Source of the DNA: Saprospiraceae bacterium
GTDB lineage: Bacteria; Bacteroidota; Bacteroidia; Chitinophagales; Saprospiraceae
Assembly: GCA_019187365.1 (NCBI GenBank)
Contig: JABARE010000019.1
Location: forward strand, 1-64,000
DNA: 64,000 nt
Reading direction: 5' to 3'
Positions 55,044-62,222 of the stretch are shown here, piece after piece; position 1 is the first letter of the stretch, and the number at the start of each line of letters is the position of its first letter. The notes under the pieces were generated by a model. It did not search any database. It was not told where the DNA came from and worked only from the letters and a program-made list of their open reading frames with translations. The position numbers and the translations under genes were made by a program.

Positions 55044-55736
55044 TCACTGAACGAAACGCGTGTCGAGTTTGATTCCCGGGCTCATCGTCGAAGCCATGGA
55101 AATGGTTTTAAAATATGCACCCTTGGCGGAAGATGGCTTGAGTTTTGCAATTGCATGCAGCAGCTCGTTGCTGTTCTCTTTCAACTTGTCGGCATTGAAA
55201 GAGACTCTGCCGACGGACGCGTGGATGATGCCAAATTTATCGACGCGGAAGGCAATTTTACCGCCTTTGACGTCCTGAACGGCACCCGCAATGTCCATGG
55301 TAACGGTTCCCGTTTTGGGATTGGGCATCAGTCCCCGGGGGCCAAGGATCTTCCCGACTTTACCGAGTTGGGCCATGACCGTAGGCATGGCAATGATGAC
55401 ATCGACATCTGCCCAACCGCCGGCAATTTTTTGTATAAATTCATCGAGACCTACGTGGTCGGCACCGGCAGACCTGGCTTCGGCTACCTTATCGGGTGTA
55501 CAAAGTACCAGAACCCGTTTGGTTTTACCCGTGCCGTGCGGCAGGGTAACCGTTCCGCGAATGGCCTGATCTGGCTTCCGGGGATCAACCCCCAGGCGGA
55601 TGTGGAGATCCACGGATGCGTCGAATTTAGTCGTATTGATTTCACGGACCAGCGAGCATGCTTCGTCCAGTGAGTACAATTTTTTGGGATCGACTTTTTC
55701 GTTGACTGACTTTCTCTTTTTTGTTAGTTGCGACAT
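55044..55736 (-). CDS. rplA: 50S ribosomal protein L1
   Basis: 230 residues, the normal size, from the ATG at 55736 ([16 protein letters not shown]). An upstream start would extend into the end of rplK. Family signatures [30 protein letters not shown] and the 23S-binding surface are present. In many bacteria L1 represses translation of rplK-rplA. Lies between rplK and rplJ. Confidence 0.97.
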   Translation of the reverse strand: MSQLTKKRKSVNEKVDPKKLYSLDEACSLVREINTTKFDASVDLHIRLGVDPRKPDQAIRGTVTLPHGTGKTKRVLVLCTPDKVAEARSAGADHVGLDEFIQKIAGGWADVDVIIAMPTVMAQLGKVGKILGPRGLMPNPKTGTVTMDIAGAVQDVKGGKIAFRVDKFGIIHASVGRVSFNADKLKENSNELLHAIAKLKPSSAKGAYFKTISMASTMSPGIKLDTRFVQ

Positions 55737-55798
55737 GGGTTCATTGTTTATAGGTTCAAGCGTTCCGTTTGGGCGGAACTCCCTGTTAAAATTTTCTA

Positions 55799-56245
55799 CT
55801 AAGCATTGGCCCACGGAGCATCGCCTGAGACGGTCAAGCCCATACTGCGCGCAGTACCGGCGACCATTTTCATAGCGGACTCCAGCGTAAAAGCGTTCAG
55901 ATCGGTCATTTTGTCTTTGGCGATTGCTTCGACCTGGGCCCAGGTAACCGATCCGACTTTCTTCCGGTTAGGTTCCGGGGACCCCCCTTTGATTTTGGCT
56001 GCCTCGATGAGTTGAACCGCTGCAGGAGGTGTTTTGACTACGAAGTCAAACGACTTATCCTTAAACAGGGTTATAACCACGGGCAACAACTTGCCGGGCT
56101 GGTCCTGGGTCTTTGCATTGAAGCGCTTGCAAAATTCCATGATGTTCACGCCCTTCGAACCCAGGGCCGGTCCCACTGGGGGAGCCGGATTCGCCTGTCC
56201 TCCTTTGACCTGCAGTTTTATAAATCCTTCTATTTCCTTTGCCAT
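55799..56245 (-). CDS. rplK: 50S ribosomal protein L11
   Basis: 148 residues. Binds the GTPase-associated centre of 23S rRNA. N-terminal [35 protein letters not shown] is the hallmark (proline-rich loop, thiopeptide target), and the C-terminal rRNA-binding domain ends in [10 protein letters not shown]. Starts 4 nt after the nusG stop, implying coupling. Confidence 0.97.
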   Translation of the reverse strand: MAKEIEGFIKLQVKGGQANPAPPVGPALGSKGVNIMEFCKRFNAKTQDQPGKLLPVVITLFKDKSFDFVVKTPPAAVQLIEAAKIKGGSPEPNRKKVGSVTWAQVEAIAKDKMTDLNAFTLESAMKMVAGTARSMGLTVSGDAPWANA

Positions 56246-56249
56246 AATA

Positions 56250-56798
56250 TCAATTCGTTTTTTCCACCTGCATAAAATTCAATTCGACCTCCGTGCCACG
56301 TCCAAAAATCTTGACGATGACCTTTAGCTTTTTCTTTTCCTCGTTGACCTCTTTGATGTCCCCGACGAATTCGTTGAAAGGGCCATCGATGATCTTCACT
56401 GTTTCGCCGACGATGAAGGGTTCTATCATCGTCTCTCCGACCTGCTGCGATTCATCCACCTTGCCCAGCATGCGGTTGGCTTCCACCTGGGTCATGGGGA
56501 TCGGGTTATTCTTGCCCAGGAAGTGGATGATGTCCGGCATATTGGCAATGTGCTGAACGATCTCACCGCTGAGCCTGGAAGGTACTGCCTCTACCAACAG
56601 GTATCCCGGGAGGATGTTGCGCTCCAGGATGACCTTTTTGCCATTCCGGATCTTGTAAACTTTTTCCGAAGGAACAATTACCTGCGTAATAAAATCCGAC
56701 CATCCGGAGCGGTTGATCTCCAGTTCGAGTCGTTCGCGGATCTTTTTTTCCTTTCCGCTGATGACCCGCAAGGAATACCACCTCTTTTCATCTGTCAT
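56250..56798 (-). CDS. nusG: Transcription antitermination factor NusG
   Basis: 182 residues from the ATG at 56798 ([19 protein letters not shown]); the ATG 27 bp upstream would overlap the secE stop. NGN domain (about 1-120), which clamps RNA polymerase, and C-terminal KOW domain ([19 protein letters not shown]), which contacts Rho or ribosomal protein S10. Placed between secE and rplK as in most bacteria. Confidence 0.96.
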   Translation of the reverse strand: MTDEKRWYSLRVISGKEKKIRERLELEINRSGWSDFITQVIVPSEKVYKIRNGKKVILERNILPGYLLVEAVPSRLSGEIVQHIANMPDIIHFLGKNNPIPMTQVEANRMLGKVDESQQVGETMIEPFIVGETVKIIDGPFNEFVGDIKEVNEEKKKLKVIVKIFGRGTEVELNFMQVEKTN

Positions 56799-56808
56799 TT
56801 CATCGCCG

Positions 56809-56997
56809 TTATAAGCTGTAGACAAAAGTCAGCACCTGGTTTACGACAAAGTCTATGGCAAAGAGGAGAACGCTGAGTAAAACGCTGGAAATCAGTACTA
56901 CCTTAGCACTGTCTACCAGGTTTGGCCAGGTAGGCCAACTCACCTTTTCCATCAGTTCCTGATAGCTTTCTTTGACGTATAGTACGAATTTATCCAT
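56809..56997 (-). CDS. secE: Protein translocase subunit SecE
   Basis: 62 residues from the ATG at 56997 (MDKFVLYVKESYQELMEKVSWP). A start 18 bp upstream would run into tRNA-Trp. Short amphipathic segment with KVSWPTWPN, then one membrane helix (VVLISSVLLSVLLFAIDFVV). The single-helix form is common in this phylum. Part of the SecYEG channel in the inner membrane. Confidence 0.94.
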   Translation of the reverse strand: MDKFVLYVKESYQELMEKVSWPTWPNLVDSAKVVLISSVLLSVLLFAIDFVVNQVLTFVYSL

Positions 56998-57012
56998 CGT
57001 TTTTTGCCTTTG

Positions 57013-57085
57013 CACGGGCAGAAGGACTTGAACCCTCAGCCTACGGTTTTGGAGACCGTCGCTCTACCACTTGAGCTATGCCCGT
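57013..57085 (-). tRNA. tRNA-Trp(CCA)
   Basis: 73 nt: acceptor ACGGGCA/TGCCCGT, D stem GCTC/GAGC, anticodon stem ACGGT/ACCGT with loop CTCCAAA (anticodon CCA), T arm GAGGG-TTCAAGT-CCTTC, discriminator G as expected for tryptophan. Lies between tuf and secE, the classic position. Confidence 0.96.
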
Positions 57086-57145
57086 TTGCTCCCGTTGTCC
57101 GTTGCCGGTACATCCGGTCGCTCCAACGGGTAATGATCGTTTTAA

Positions 57146-58342
57146 TTAATCGAGGATTTCAGTTACCTGTCCTGCGCCTACGGTACGACCGCCTTCGCGG
57201 ATGGCAAACCGCAATCCCTTTTCCATAGCAATGGGGTTGATCAGGGTAACATCGAGGGAGATGTTGTCTCCCGGCATAACCATTTCAACTCCCTCAGGCA
57301 GCAGGCACTCTCCGGTGACGTCGGTCGTCCGGAAATAGAACTGCGGCCGGTATCCTTTGAAGAAAGGCGTATGACGTCCGCCTTCGTCTTTCGACAACAC
57401 GTACACCTCGCACTTGAATTTCATGTGTGGCTTAACCGAACCTGGGGCACAGATGACCATACCCCTGCGGATATCGTCCTTTTCAATACCCCTCAAGAGC
57501 AAGCCTGCATTGTCGCCGGCTTCTCCTCTGTCGAGCAATTTGCGAAACATTTCGACGCCGGTGATGGTCGAAGTCAGTGCCTTTTCGCCAGGAGCCATCA
57601 TACCGATGATTTCGACGGGTTCACCAACCTTGATGATACCGCGCTCGATCCTGCCCGTTGCAACCGTTCCACGACCGGTAATGGAAAATACGTCCTCGAC
57701 CGGCATCAGGAAGGGCTGGTCTACCAGACGGATCGGTTCCGGAATGTCGTTGTCAACGGCATCCATCAAGTCCATGATCGACTTTTTTCCACCTTCCTCC
57801 CCTTCCAGGGCTTTCAGAGCAGAGCCTTTGATCACAGAAGCGTTATCGCCGTCAAACTGGTATTTGCTGAGCAATTCGCGCACCTCCATTTCCACGAGGT
57901 CAAGCATTTCCGGATCGTCGACCAGGTCGACCTTATTCATATACACTACGACTTTAGGAACGCCAACCTGACGGGCGAGCAGAATGTGCTCGCGCGTTTG
58001 CGGCATCGGACCGTCCGTAGCAGCCACAACCAGGATCGCACCGTCCATCTGAGCCGCTCCAGTAACCATGTTTTTCACATAGTCGGCGTGACCCGGACAG
58101 TCGACGTGGGCGTAGTGCCTTTTAACGGTTTCGTACTCCACGTGGGCCGTGTTGATGGTAATACCCCTTTCCTTTTCCTCAGGAGCGTTGTCGATCGAAT
58201 CGTAGTCCTTTTTCTGCGCAAGACCTTTCTCGGCCAATACCATGGTAATCGCGGAAGTCAGCGTTGTCTTCCCGTGGTCGACGTGCCCGATGGTGCCGAT
58301 GTTGACGTGCGGTTTTGACCGATTAAATGTTTCCTTTGCCAT
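57146..58342 (-). CDS. tuf: Elongation factor Tu
   Basis: 398 residues; GTPase that carries aminoacyl-tRNA to the ribosome. G1 [10 protein letters not shown]3 DCPGHADY, G4 NKVD, G5 SALK; domains 2 and 3 follow, ending [15 protein letters not shown]. Full normal length. Flanked by tRNA-Thr(GGU) upstream and tRNA-Trp downstream, as in the E. coli tufB operon. Only this copy is visible in the window. Confidence 0.98.
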   Translation of the reverse strand: MAKETFNRSKPHVNIGTIGHVDHGKTTLTSAITMVLAEKGLAQKKDYDSIDNAPEEKERGITINTAHVEYETVKRHYAHVDCPGHADYVKNMVTGAAQMDGAILVVAATDGPMPQTREHILLARQVGVPKVVVYMNKVDLVDDPEMLDLVEMEVRELLSKYQFDGDNASVIKGSALKALEGEEGGKKSIMDLMDAVDNDIPEPIRLVDQPFLMPVEDVFSITGRGTVATGRIERGIIKVGEPVEIIGMMAPGEKALTSTITGVEMFRKLLDRGEAGDNAGLLLRGIEKDDIRRGMVICAPGSVKPHMKFKCEVYVLSKDEGGRHTPFFKGYRPQFYFRTTDVTGECLLPEGVEMVMPGDNISLDVTLINPIAMEKGLRFAIREGGRTVGAGQVTEILD

Positions 58343-58391
58343 TGTTGACTATTTTAGCTTTGCGTTTAATGTGTTAATTTTCAACTATTTG

Positions 58392-58463
<72 letters not shown>

Positions 58464-58590
58464 TTGAATGCTATCCGGCCAAAAGGCCCCCGGTAATCTG
58501 CCTGCAATCCATAGAACCCGGCAATCGGGATATGCCAACCAGCCCTTTCTTCCCCGGCGCTACCCGTTGGTGGCGCCTTCGCACTGTTTG

Positions 58591-58663
58591 AGCGGGAGAC
58601 GAGGCTCGAACCCGCGACCCTTAGCTTGGAAGGCTAATGCTCTACCAACTGAGCTACTCCCGC
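58591..58663 (-). tRNA. tRNA-Gly(UCC)
   Basis: 73 nt: acceptor GCGGGAG/CTCCCGC, anticodon stem TTAGC/GCTAA with loop CTTCCAA (anticodon UCC), T arm GCGGG-TTCGAGC-CTCGT, discriminator U as usual for glycine. Confidence 0.96.
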
Positions 58664-58672
58664 AATTCGGCA

Positions 58673-58724
58673 TGAGTGTGGGTGTGAGAGGAAGAGTGCG
58701 TGTGAGAGTGAGCGTGTGTGTGTG
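58673..58724. repeat. Low-complexity GT/GA-rich tract between tRNAs
   Basis: About 52 bp made only of TG, GA and a few CG steps, ending in a (TG)5 run, between tRNA-Gly and tRNA-Tyr. In the transcribed direction it is a C/A/T-rich, unstructured spacer. No gene. Confidence 0.8.
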
Positions 58725-58776
58725 AAAATTATAACTATCTTCAACATGCTGCCGTTGCAGCATGGACATTGCATTG

Positions 58777-58859
58777 TGGGGGTGATTGGATTCGAACCCA
58801 TTCAGTCAAAGACACCAGATTTACAGTCTGGCCCGGCTCTCCCACTCCGGCGCACCCCC
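58777..58859 (-). tRNA. tRNA-Tyr(GUA)
   Basis: 83 nt class II tRNA: acceptor GGGGGTG/CACCCCC, anticodon stem CCAGA/TCTGG with loop CTGTAAA (anticodon GUA), a long variable arm, T arm with TTCGAAT, discriminator A. Confidence 0.95.
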
Positions 58860-58872
58860 TCAAAATGTGACG

Positions 58873-58945
58873 AGCCAGTGGACGGACTCGAACCCCCGAC
58901 CAGCTGATTACAAGTCAGCTGCTCTACCAACTGAGCTACACTGGC
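58873..58945 (-). tRNA. tRNA-Thr(UGU)
   Basis: 73 nt: acceptor GCCAGTG/CACTGGC, anticodon stem GCTGA/TCAGC with loop CTTGTAA (anticodon UGU), T arm GGGGG-TTCGAGT-CCGTC. First of four tRNAs leading to tuf (Thr, Tyr, Gly, Thr), the same order as upstream of tufB in E. coli. Confidence 0.96.
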
Positions 58946-58993
58946 TTATGCTCCTTTACGGGCATACGATTATACCCTCAAAAAAAGAGATTG

Positions 58994-59001
58994 CAAAGAT
59001 A
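58994..59001 (-). promoter_or_regulatory. Candidate -7 element of the tRNA-tuf transcript
   Basis: Minus-strand TATCTTTG (TAnnTTTG) about 48 bp before tRNA-Thr(UGU). No -33 TTG at standard spacing; stable-RNA promoters may differ. Confidence 0.45.
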
Positions 59002-59117
59002 AAACTATTTGAAAAAACGGCCTGAAAAAAGTTACAAGTAATTGTTAATTGGGGGGCAAATTATTAAAACGCTGATAATTAACAATTTACATGGTCAGGT
59101 CGAAAAAGTTGCCGCCT

Positions 59118-59423
59118 TCAATGTTTGCGTTGGATTTTGCCCTTGTGTCTGGTCCATTGTCCTTTAAGCATGGCAACGGCCTCGCGGATGGCTTCTTCAA
59201 AGGACTTCCTGGTGCTGCGCGCCATCAGGTTGTGGCCTGGGATGTTGACGATGAGTTCGACAATTTTATCCTGCACCTGACCGGTCTTTTCCAGCTTGAG
59301 GATGACTTTTGCCTCAATAGGGTCTTCTCCGAAAGCCCGCTTCAGGCGGTTCATCTTTTGTTCTATGTAATCTATGAGTTTGGTGTCTGCGTCGAAGTGT
59401 ACTGATTGAATTCTGGTCGTCAT
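59118..59423 (-). CDS. hpf: Ribosome hibernation promoting factor
   Basis: 101 residues from the ATG at 59423 (MTTRIQSVHFDADTKLIDYIEQKMNRL); the ATG 24 bp upstream adds residues not seen in the family. HPF/RaiA/YfiA fold that binds the 30S decoding site in stationary phase. It is the short form, without the C-terminal dimerisation domain of long HPF. Third gene after rpsU and xerC. Confidence 0.93.
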   Translation of the reverse strand: MTTRIQSVHFDADTKLIDYIEQKMNRLKRAFGEDPIEAKVILKLEKTGQVQDKIVELIVNIPGHNLMARSTRKSFEEAIREAVAMLKGQWTRHKGKIQRKH

Positions 59424-59475
59424 AGTCCGATAATTTAATGTGATCAATGATGTTCCAAGTGGCGTATTATCCCTC

Positions 59476-60366
59476 TCACGTCTCCGCGCGGGGGTGACAC
59501 GATTGGTAGGTTTTCAGCAACTGTTCAATGGAACTATGCACGTAAACCTGCGTAGCTCCGAGGGTAGCATGCCCCAACAAGGTTTTTATTGCGTTGATGT
59601 CAGCGCCAGAGTCGGCGAGGTGAGTTGCAAAAGAATGTCTCAACACGTGGGGACTGCGCTTTGAGGTGGTTGTCCGACTCCCCAGCCATCGGTGCACAAT
59701 CTGATATATCTGCCTGGCGTACAGTGGCTTAGATTTTGATGACACGAACATGAACCCACTACATTCAAGTTGCATTGCGTCGCGCTTTAATAAATAACGC
59801 AACAGCAGTGCGCTCAGTTCTTTTCCGAAGGGAATAATTCGCTCTTTGCCACCCTTTCCCAACACTTTAAGCTGACAGGTTAGCAGATCCACGTGTCGCT
59901 GTTGAAGGGTGATCAATTCAGACCGGCGCAGCCCGAGTTCGTAGAAACACCTGATCAGCACGCATTCCAGTAACTCGTCGTATTCAACGTCATCCGCTGG
60001 GGGGAGGGCTAATTCAGAGAGTTCGGCCGGCCGCACCACAGTGGGTAGCCTTTTAGGCAGTTTCGGCAACAAGAGCCCCTTGGCCGGGTTGTTTCGACGC
60101 AAACCACTGCGCTGTAGAAAACTGTAATAGGTTCGAAGTGCAGAAATTTTCCTCCGGATACTGGCAGGCTGCAAACCCTCGGTGGCCAGGGAGGCAAGCC
60201 ATGCGCGGACATGGTTTTGGCCAAGATCTGCTTCCTCTAACTCCGGAAAACGCTCGGACAGGAACCCGTGAAACTGAGCCAGGTCTGTCAGGTAGGCAAG
60301 GCAACTATGTGGGGATCTGCGCTTTTCGTCGCGGAGGTAACGCTCAAACAGCAAGGCATTTTCCAT
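59476..60366 (-). CDS. xerC: Tyrosine recombinase XerC/XerD-like
   Basis: 296 residues. N-terminal SAM-like core-binding domain (about 1-95) and C-terminal catalytic domain with R147 (ELGLRRSEL), K171 (GKGGKER), H240 and R243 (HVLRHSFATH), H266 (GHATLG) and nucleophile Y275 (TQVYVH). All six active-site residues are in place. Position between rpsU and hpf is the conserved Bacteroidota setting for the chromosomal dimer-resolution enzyme rather than for a mobile element. A TAnnTTTG match (60374-60381) lies immediately upstream and could give a nearly leaderless transcript. Confidence 0.93.
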   Translation of the reverse strand: MENALLFERYLRDEKRRSPHSCLAYLTDLAQFHGFLSERFPELEEADLGQNHVRAWLASLATEGLQPASIRRKISALRTYYSFLQRSGLRRNNPAKGLLLPKLPKRLPTVVRPAELSELALPPADDVEYDELLECVLIRCFYELGLRRSELITLQQRHVDLLTCQLKVLGKGGKERIIPFGKELSALLLRYLLKRDAMQLECSGFMFVSSKSKPLYARQIYQIVHRWLGSRTTTSKRSPHVLRHSFATHLADSGADINAIKTLLGHATLGATQVYVHSSIEQLLKTYQSCHPRAET

Positions 60367-60421
60367 CGATCAGCAAAGCTAATCAACAAAAAATGATTAA
60401 ATTAAATATTACAAAAAGTTT

Positions 60422-60613
60422 TTATACGTTTTTGGCGATGTACTCCTGGCGGTGTACGGCCTTCAGCACTTCGGCCCTGCGCTGGATGGAAGGCTTGGTG
60501 AAATGCTTGCGTTTGCGCAGCTGGCGCAGGGTTTGGGACTGCTCAAATTTCTTTTTGTACTTTTTGAGTGCCCGGTCGATGGATTCCATTTCTCTTACGT
60601 CAATAATGAGCAT
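60422..60613 (-). CDS. rpsU: 30S ribosomal protein S21
   Basis: 63 residues from the ATG at 60613 (MLIIDVREMESIDRALKKYKKKFEQ). A start 36 bp upstream is excluded because it precedes the predicted transcription start. The basic C-terminus (LRKRKHFTKPSIQRRAEVLKA) is typical. S21 sits near the anti-Shine-Dalgarno end of 16S rRNA; in Bacteroidota it is part of the pocket that hides the anti-SD. First gene of rpsU-xerC-hpf. Confidence 0.95.
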   Translation of the reverse strand: MLIIDVREMESIDRALKKYKKKFEQSQTLRQLRKRKHFTKPSIQRRAEVLKAVHRQEYIAKNV

Positions 60614-60635
60614 ATCAAATTTTGCGTTTGGACCG

Positions 60636-60667
60636 CAAAAGTACAACAAGCTTATAGCTTTTCCAAA
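60636..60667 (-). promoter_or_regulatory. Promoter of rpsU-xerC-hpf
   Basis: On the minus strand: TTTG (60667-60664), 20-nt spacer, TACTTTTG (60643-60636), a full match to the Bacteroidota promoter. Transcription should begin near 60630, about 17 nt before the rpsU ATG. Confidence 0.75.
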
Positions 60668-60715
60668 AGAGGGGTGGGGGAAAGTTTGCTCAATTCACAA
60701 GAAAGCGCCATCCAT

Positions 60716-60752
60716 AAAAAAAAAGAGCGCGATCCACTGGGGATGCGCGCTC
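60716..60752 (-). terminator. Intrinsic terminator of the susCD operon
   Basis: Minus strand: GAGCGCG (60752-60746) pairs with CGCGCTC (60731-60725), followed by nine T residues. It starts 25 bp after the susD stop. Confidence 0.88.
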
Positions 60753-60776
60753 CGAAGTTCTTTCTGTAGAACTGCC

Positions 60777-62210
60777 TTAAAACTTATCCCAAAACAGTTT
60801 GGTTGTCACTTTGTCACCACCGATGGCTGTAGAAGCAGCATTGTAATTTGCCGTATTGAGATTCTGCTCCTGTACCGGATAGGTGTAGCGCTTGGGGATA
60901 TCGGAATCCGCAGCTGCCGGAGCTACCAGTGTCGGTGCATCCAGCCTCCTCCATTCGGTCCAGGCCTCAAAACCGCGATTATAGAGGGCTAGCCATTTCT
61001 GCGTGCCGATCTTTTGCTTGTAGTCGCCAGAGGCGGTGCTATAAGCAACGGCAGGATTCGCCAGGTAAGCGTCGGCATCGGCATCGCTGCCACCCCAGGC
61101 CAGGATGGAAGCACGAACAGCATTGTTGTAGTGCTCTTCAGCCGTTCCCGGTATGCTCATTCCGCGTTCGACGGCCTCAGCAAGCAAGAATTCCATTTCT
61201 GAGTAATCGACCAGCGTGCTCGGGTAATCCGGTGCTGTAAGGGCTTCAGAAGGCTTGGAAAAGGTTGCGTAGTTGTTGCTCGCTCCATAAATGCCTCCGG
61301 AATAGTCCCCTGCTGCATCCTGGGTGAAAAAGCCAGGAATCCGGGGATCGCTCAGGTTTTTCATGAAATCAACCAGGGTGTTGGCAGCAACAAAATCCTT
61401 CCGTCCGCTCTGCACCAGGTCAACCCAAATGGGGTTGGTGTTGGGAGGTGAAGAAAGATACTGGAAGGCAATGTTGTCTGCTGCAGAAGCAACAATTCCA
61501 CCCGCATACGCCTTTTCGACCAGGCCCTTGCTTTTGGCTGCATCATCGTCAGCAATGATCATGGCCATGCGTGCGAGCATTGAGTTGCCCAGCATTTTCC
61601 AGCGAGCCATGTCGCCCCCAAACAGCAAGTCATTGGAACCAAAGCCAGCATCACCCGTGGAGATATCGCCAAGGGCCGTCTCCAGCCTGTCCAGCAGGTT
61701 GCCATAAACTGTTTTGGCATCGTCGTAAACCGGATAGACATTGTTGAAATCAAGTGCCTGAGAATAAGGAATGTTACCGAAGGTATTTACCAACGTAGCA
61801 AATGCATAAACCGCGAGAATCTCCACGCAGGCGTTTTGATTCTTCTTCACAGGGGCTGGAAAGAATGCATCATTCTGAGAGGGAATTTTATCTGCGCACT
61901 CGTCGAGTCCCTTCAGCACATCCAGGAACATATCATTCCAGAAGTTCTGGGGAATGTTGCGGGTCGACAGGTCGTAATTCACTTCATCGGTATAGGTTGT
62001 TTCTGTCCAGTACTGAGGAAGAAAACGGAAGATGTTTATGTTGACGTTACCGTTCGTCATAAGGTCAACCAGGTTTCGCTCACTGCCGGCGAACAGGGAC
62101 CCAGGCGTCACATTCGAAGGATTCTTTTTATCCGTATTCAGCTCGTCGAAGTTATCCGTGCAAGCAGTCGCGAATGCAACGCAAAGCAATAGAAAAAGAT
62201 ATTTTTTCAT
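60777..62210 (-). CDS. SusD/RagB-family outer-membrane lipoprotein
   Basis: 477 residues. Lipoprotein signal peptide with lipobox FATAC (Cys at about 17). It has the SusD-like N-terminal TDNFDELNTDKKNPSNV and TPR-like helical body (DVLKGLDECADKI, AYAFATLVNTFGNIPYSQALD), closest to the SusD/RagB nutrient-binding group (SusD_2-like). It forms the lid over the SusC barrel and binds the substrate outside the cell. Substrate unknown: no glycan-degrading or peptidase gene is next to it in the window. Starts 12 bp after susC. Confidence 0.93.
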   Translation of the reverse strand: MKKYLFLLLCVAFATACTDNFDELNTDKKNPSNVTPGSLFAGSERNLVDLMTNGNVNINIFRFLPQYWTETTYTDEVNYDLSTRNIPQNFWNDMFLDVLKGLDECADKIPSQNDAFFPAPVKKNQNACVEILAVYAFATLVNTFGNIPYSQALDFNNVYPVYDDAKTVYGNLLDRLETALGDISTGDAGFGSNDLLFGGDMARWKMLGNSMLARMAMIIADDDAAKSKGLVEKAYAGGIVASAADNIAFQYLSSPPNTNPIWVDLVQSGRKDFVAANTLVDFMKNLSDPRIPGFFTQDAAGDYSGGIYGASNNYATFSKPSEALTAPDYPSTLVDYSEMEFLLAEAVERGMSIPGTAEEHYNNAVRASILAWGGSDADADAYLANPAVAYSTASGDYKQKIGTQKWLALYNRGFEAWTEWRRLDAPTLVAPAAADSDIPKRYTYPVQEQNLNTANYNAASTAIGGDKVTTKLFWDKF

Positions 62211-62222
62211 GATTCGCGAAAT

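Noticed and set aside
55737..55814. 26-residue extension of L1
   Set aside because: It overlaps the end of rplK and is absent from typical L1 proteins.
57371..58318. 315-codon open frame antisense to tuf
   Set aside because: Shadow of the strongly biased EF-Tu codon usage; no independent evidence.
59476..60366. XerC-like recombinase as sign of an integrative element
   Set aside because: Its position between rpsU and hpf is the conserved chromosomal one; no att duplication or cargo genes are seen.
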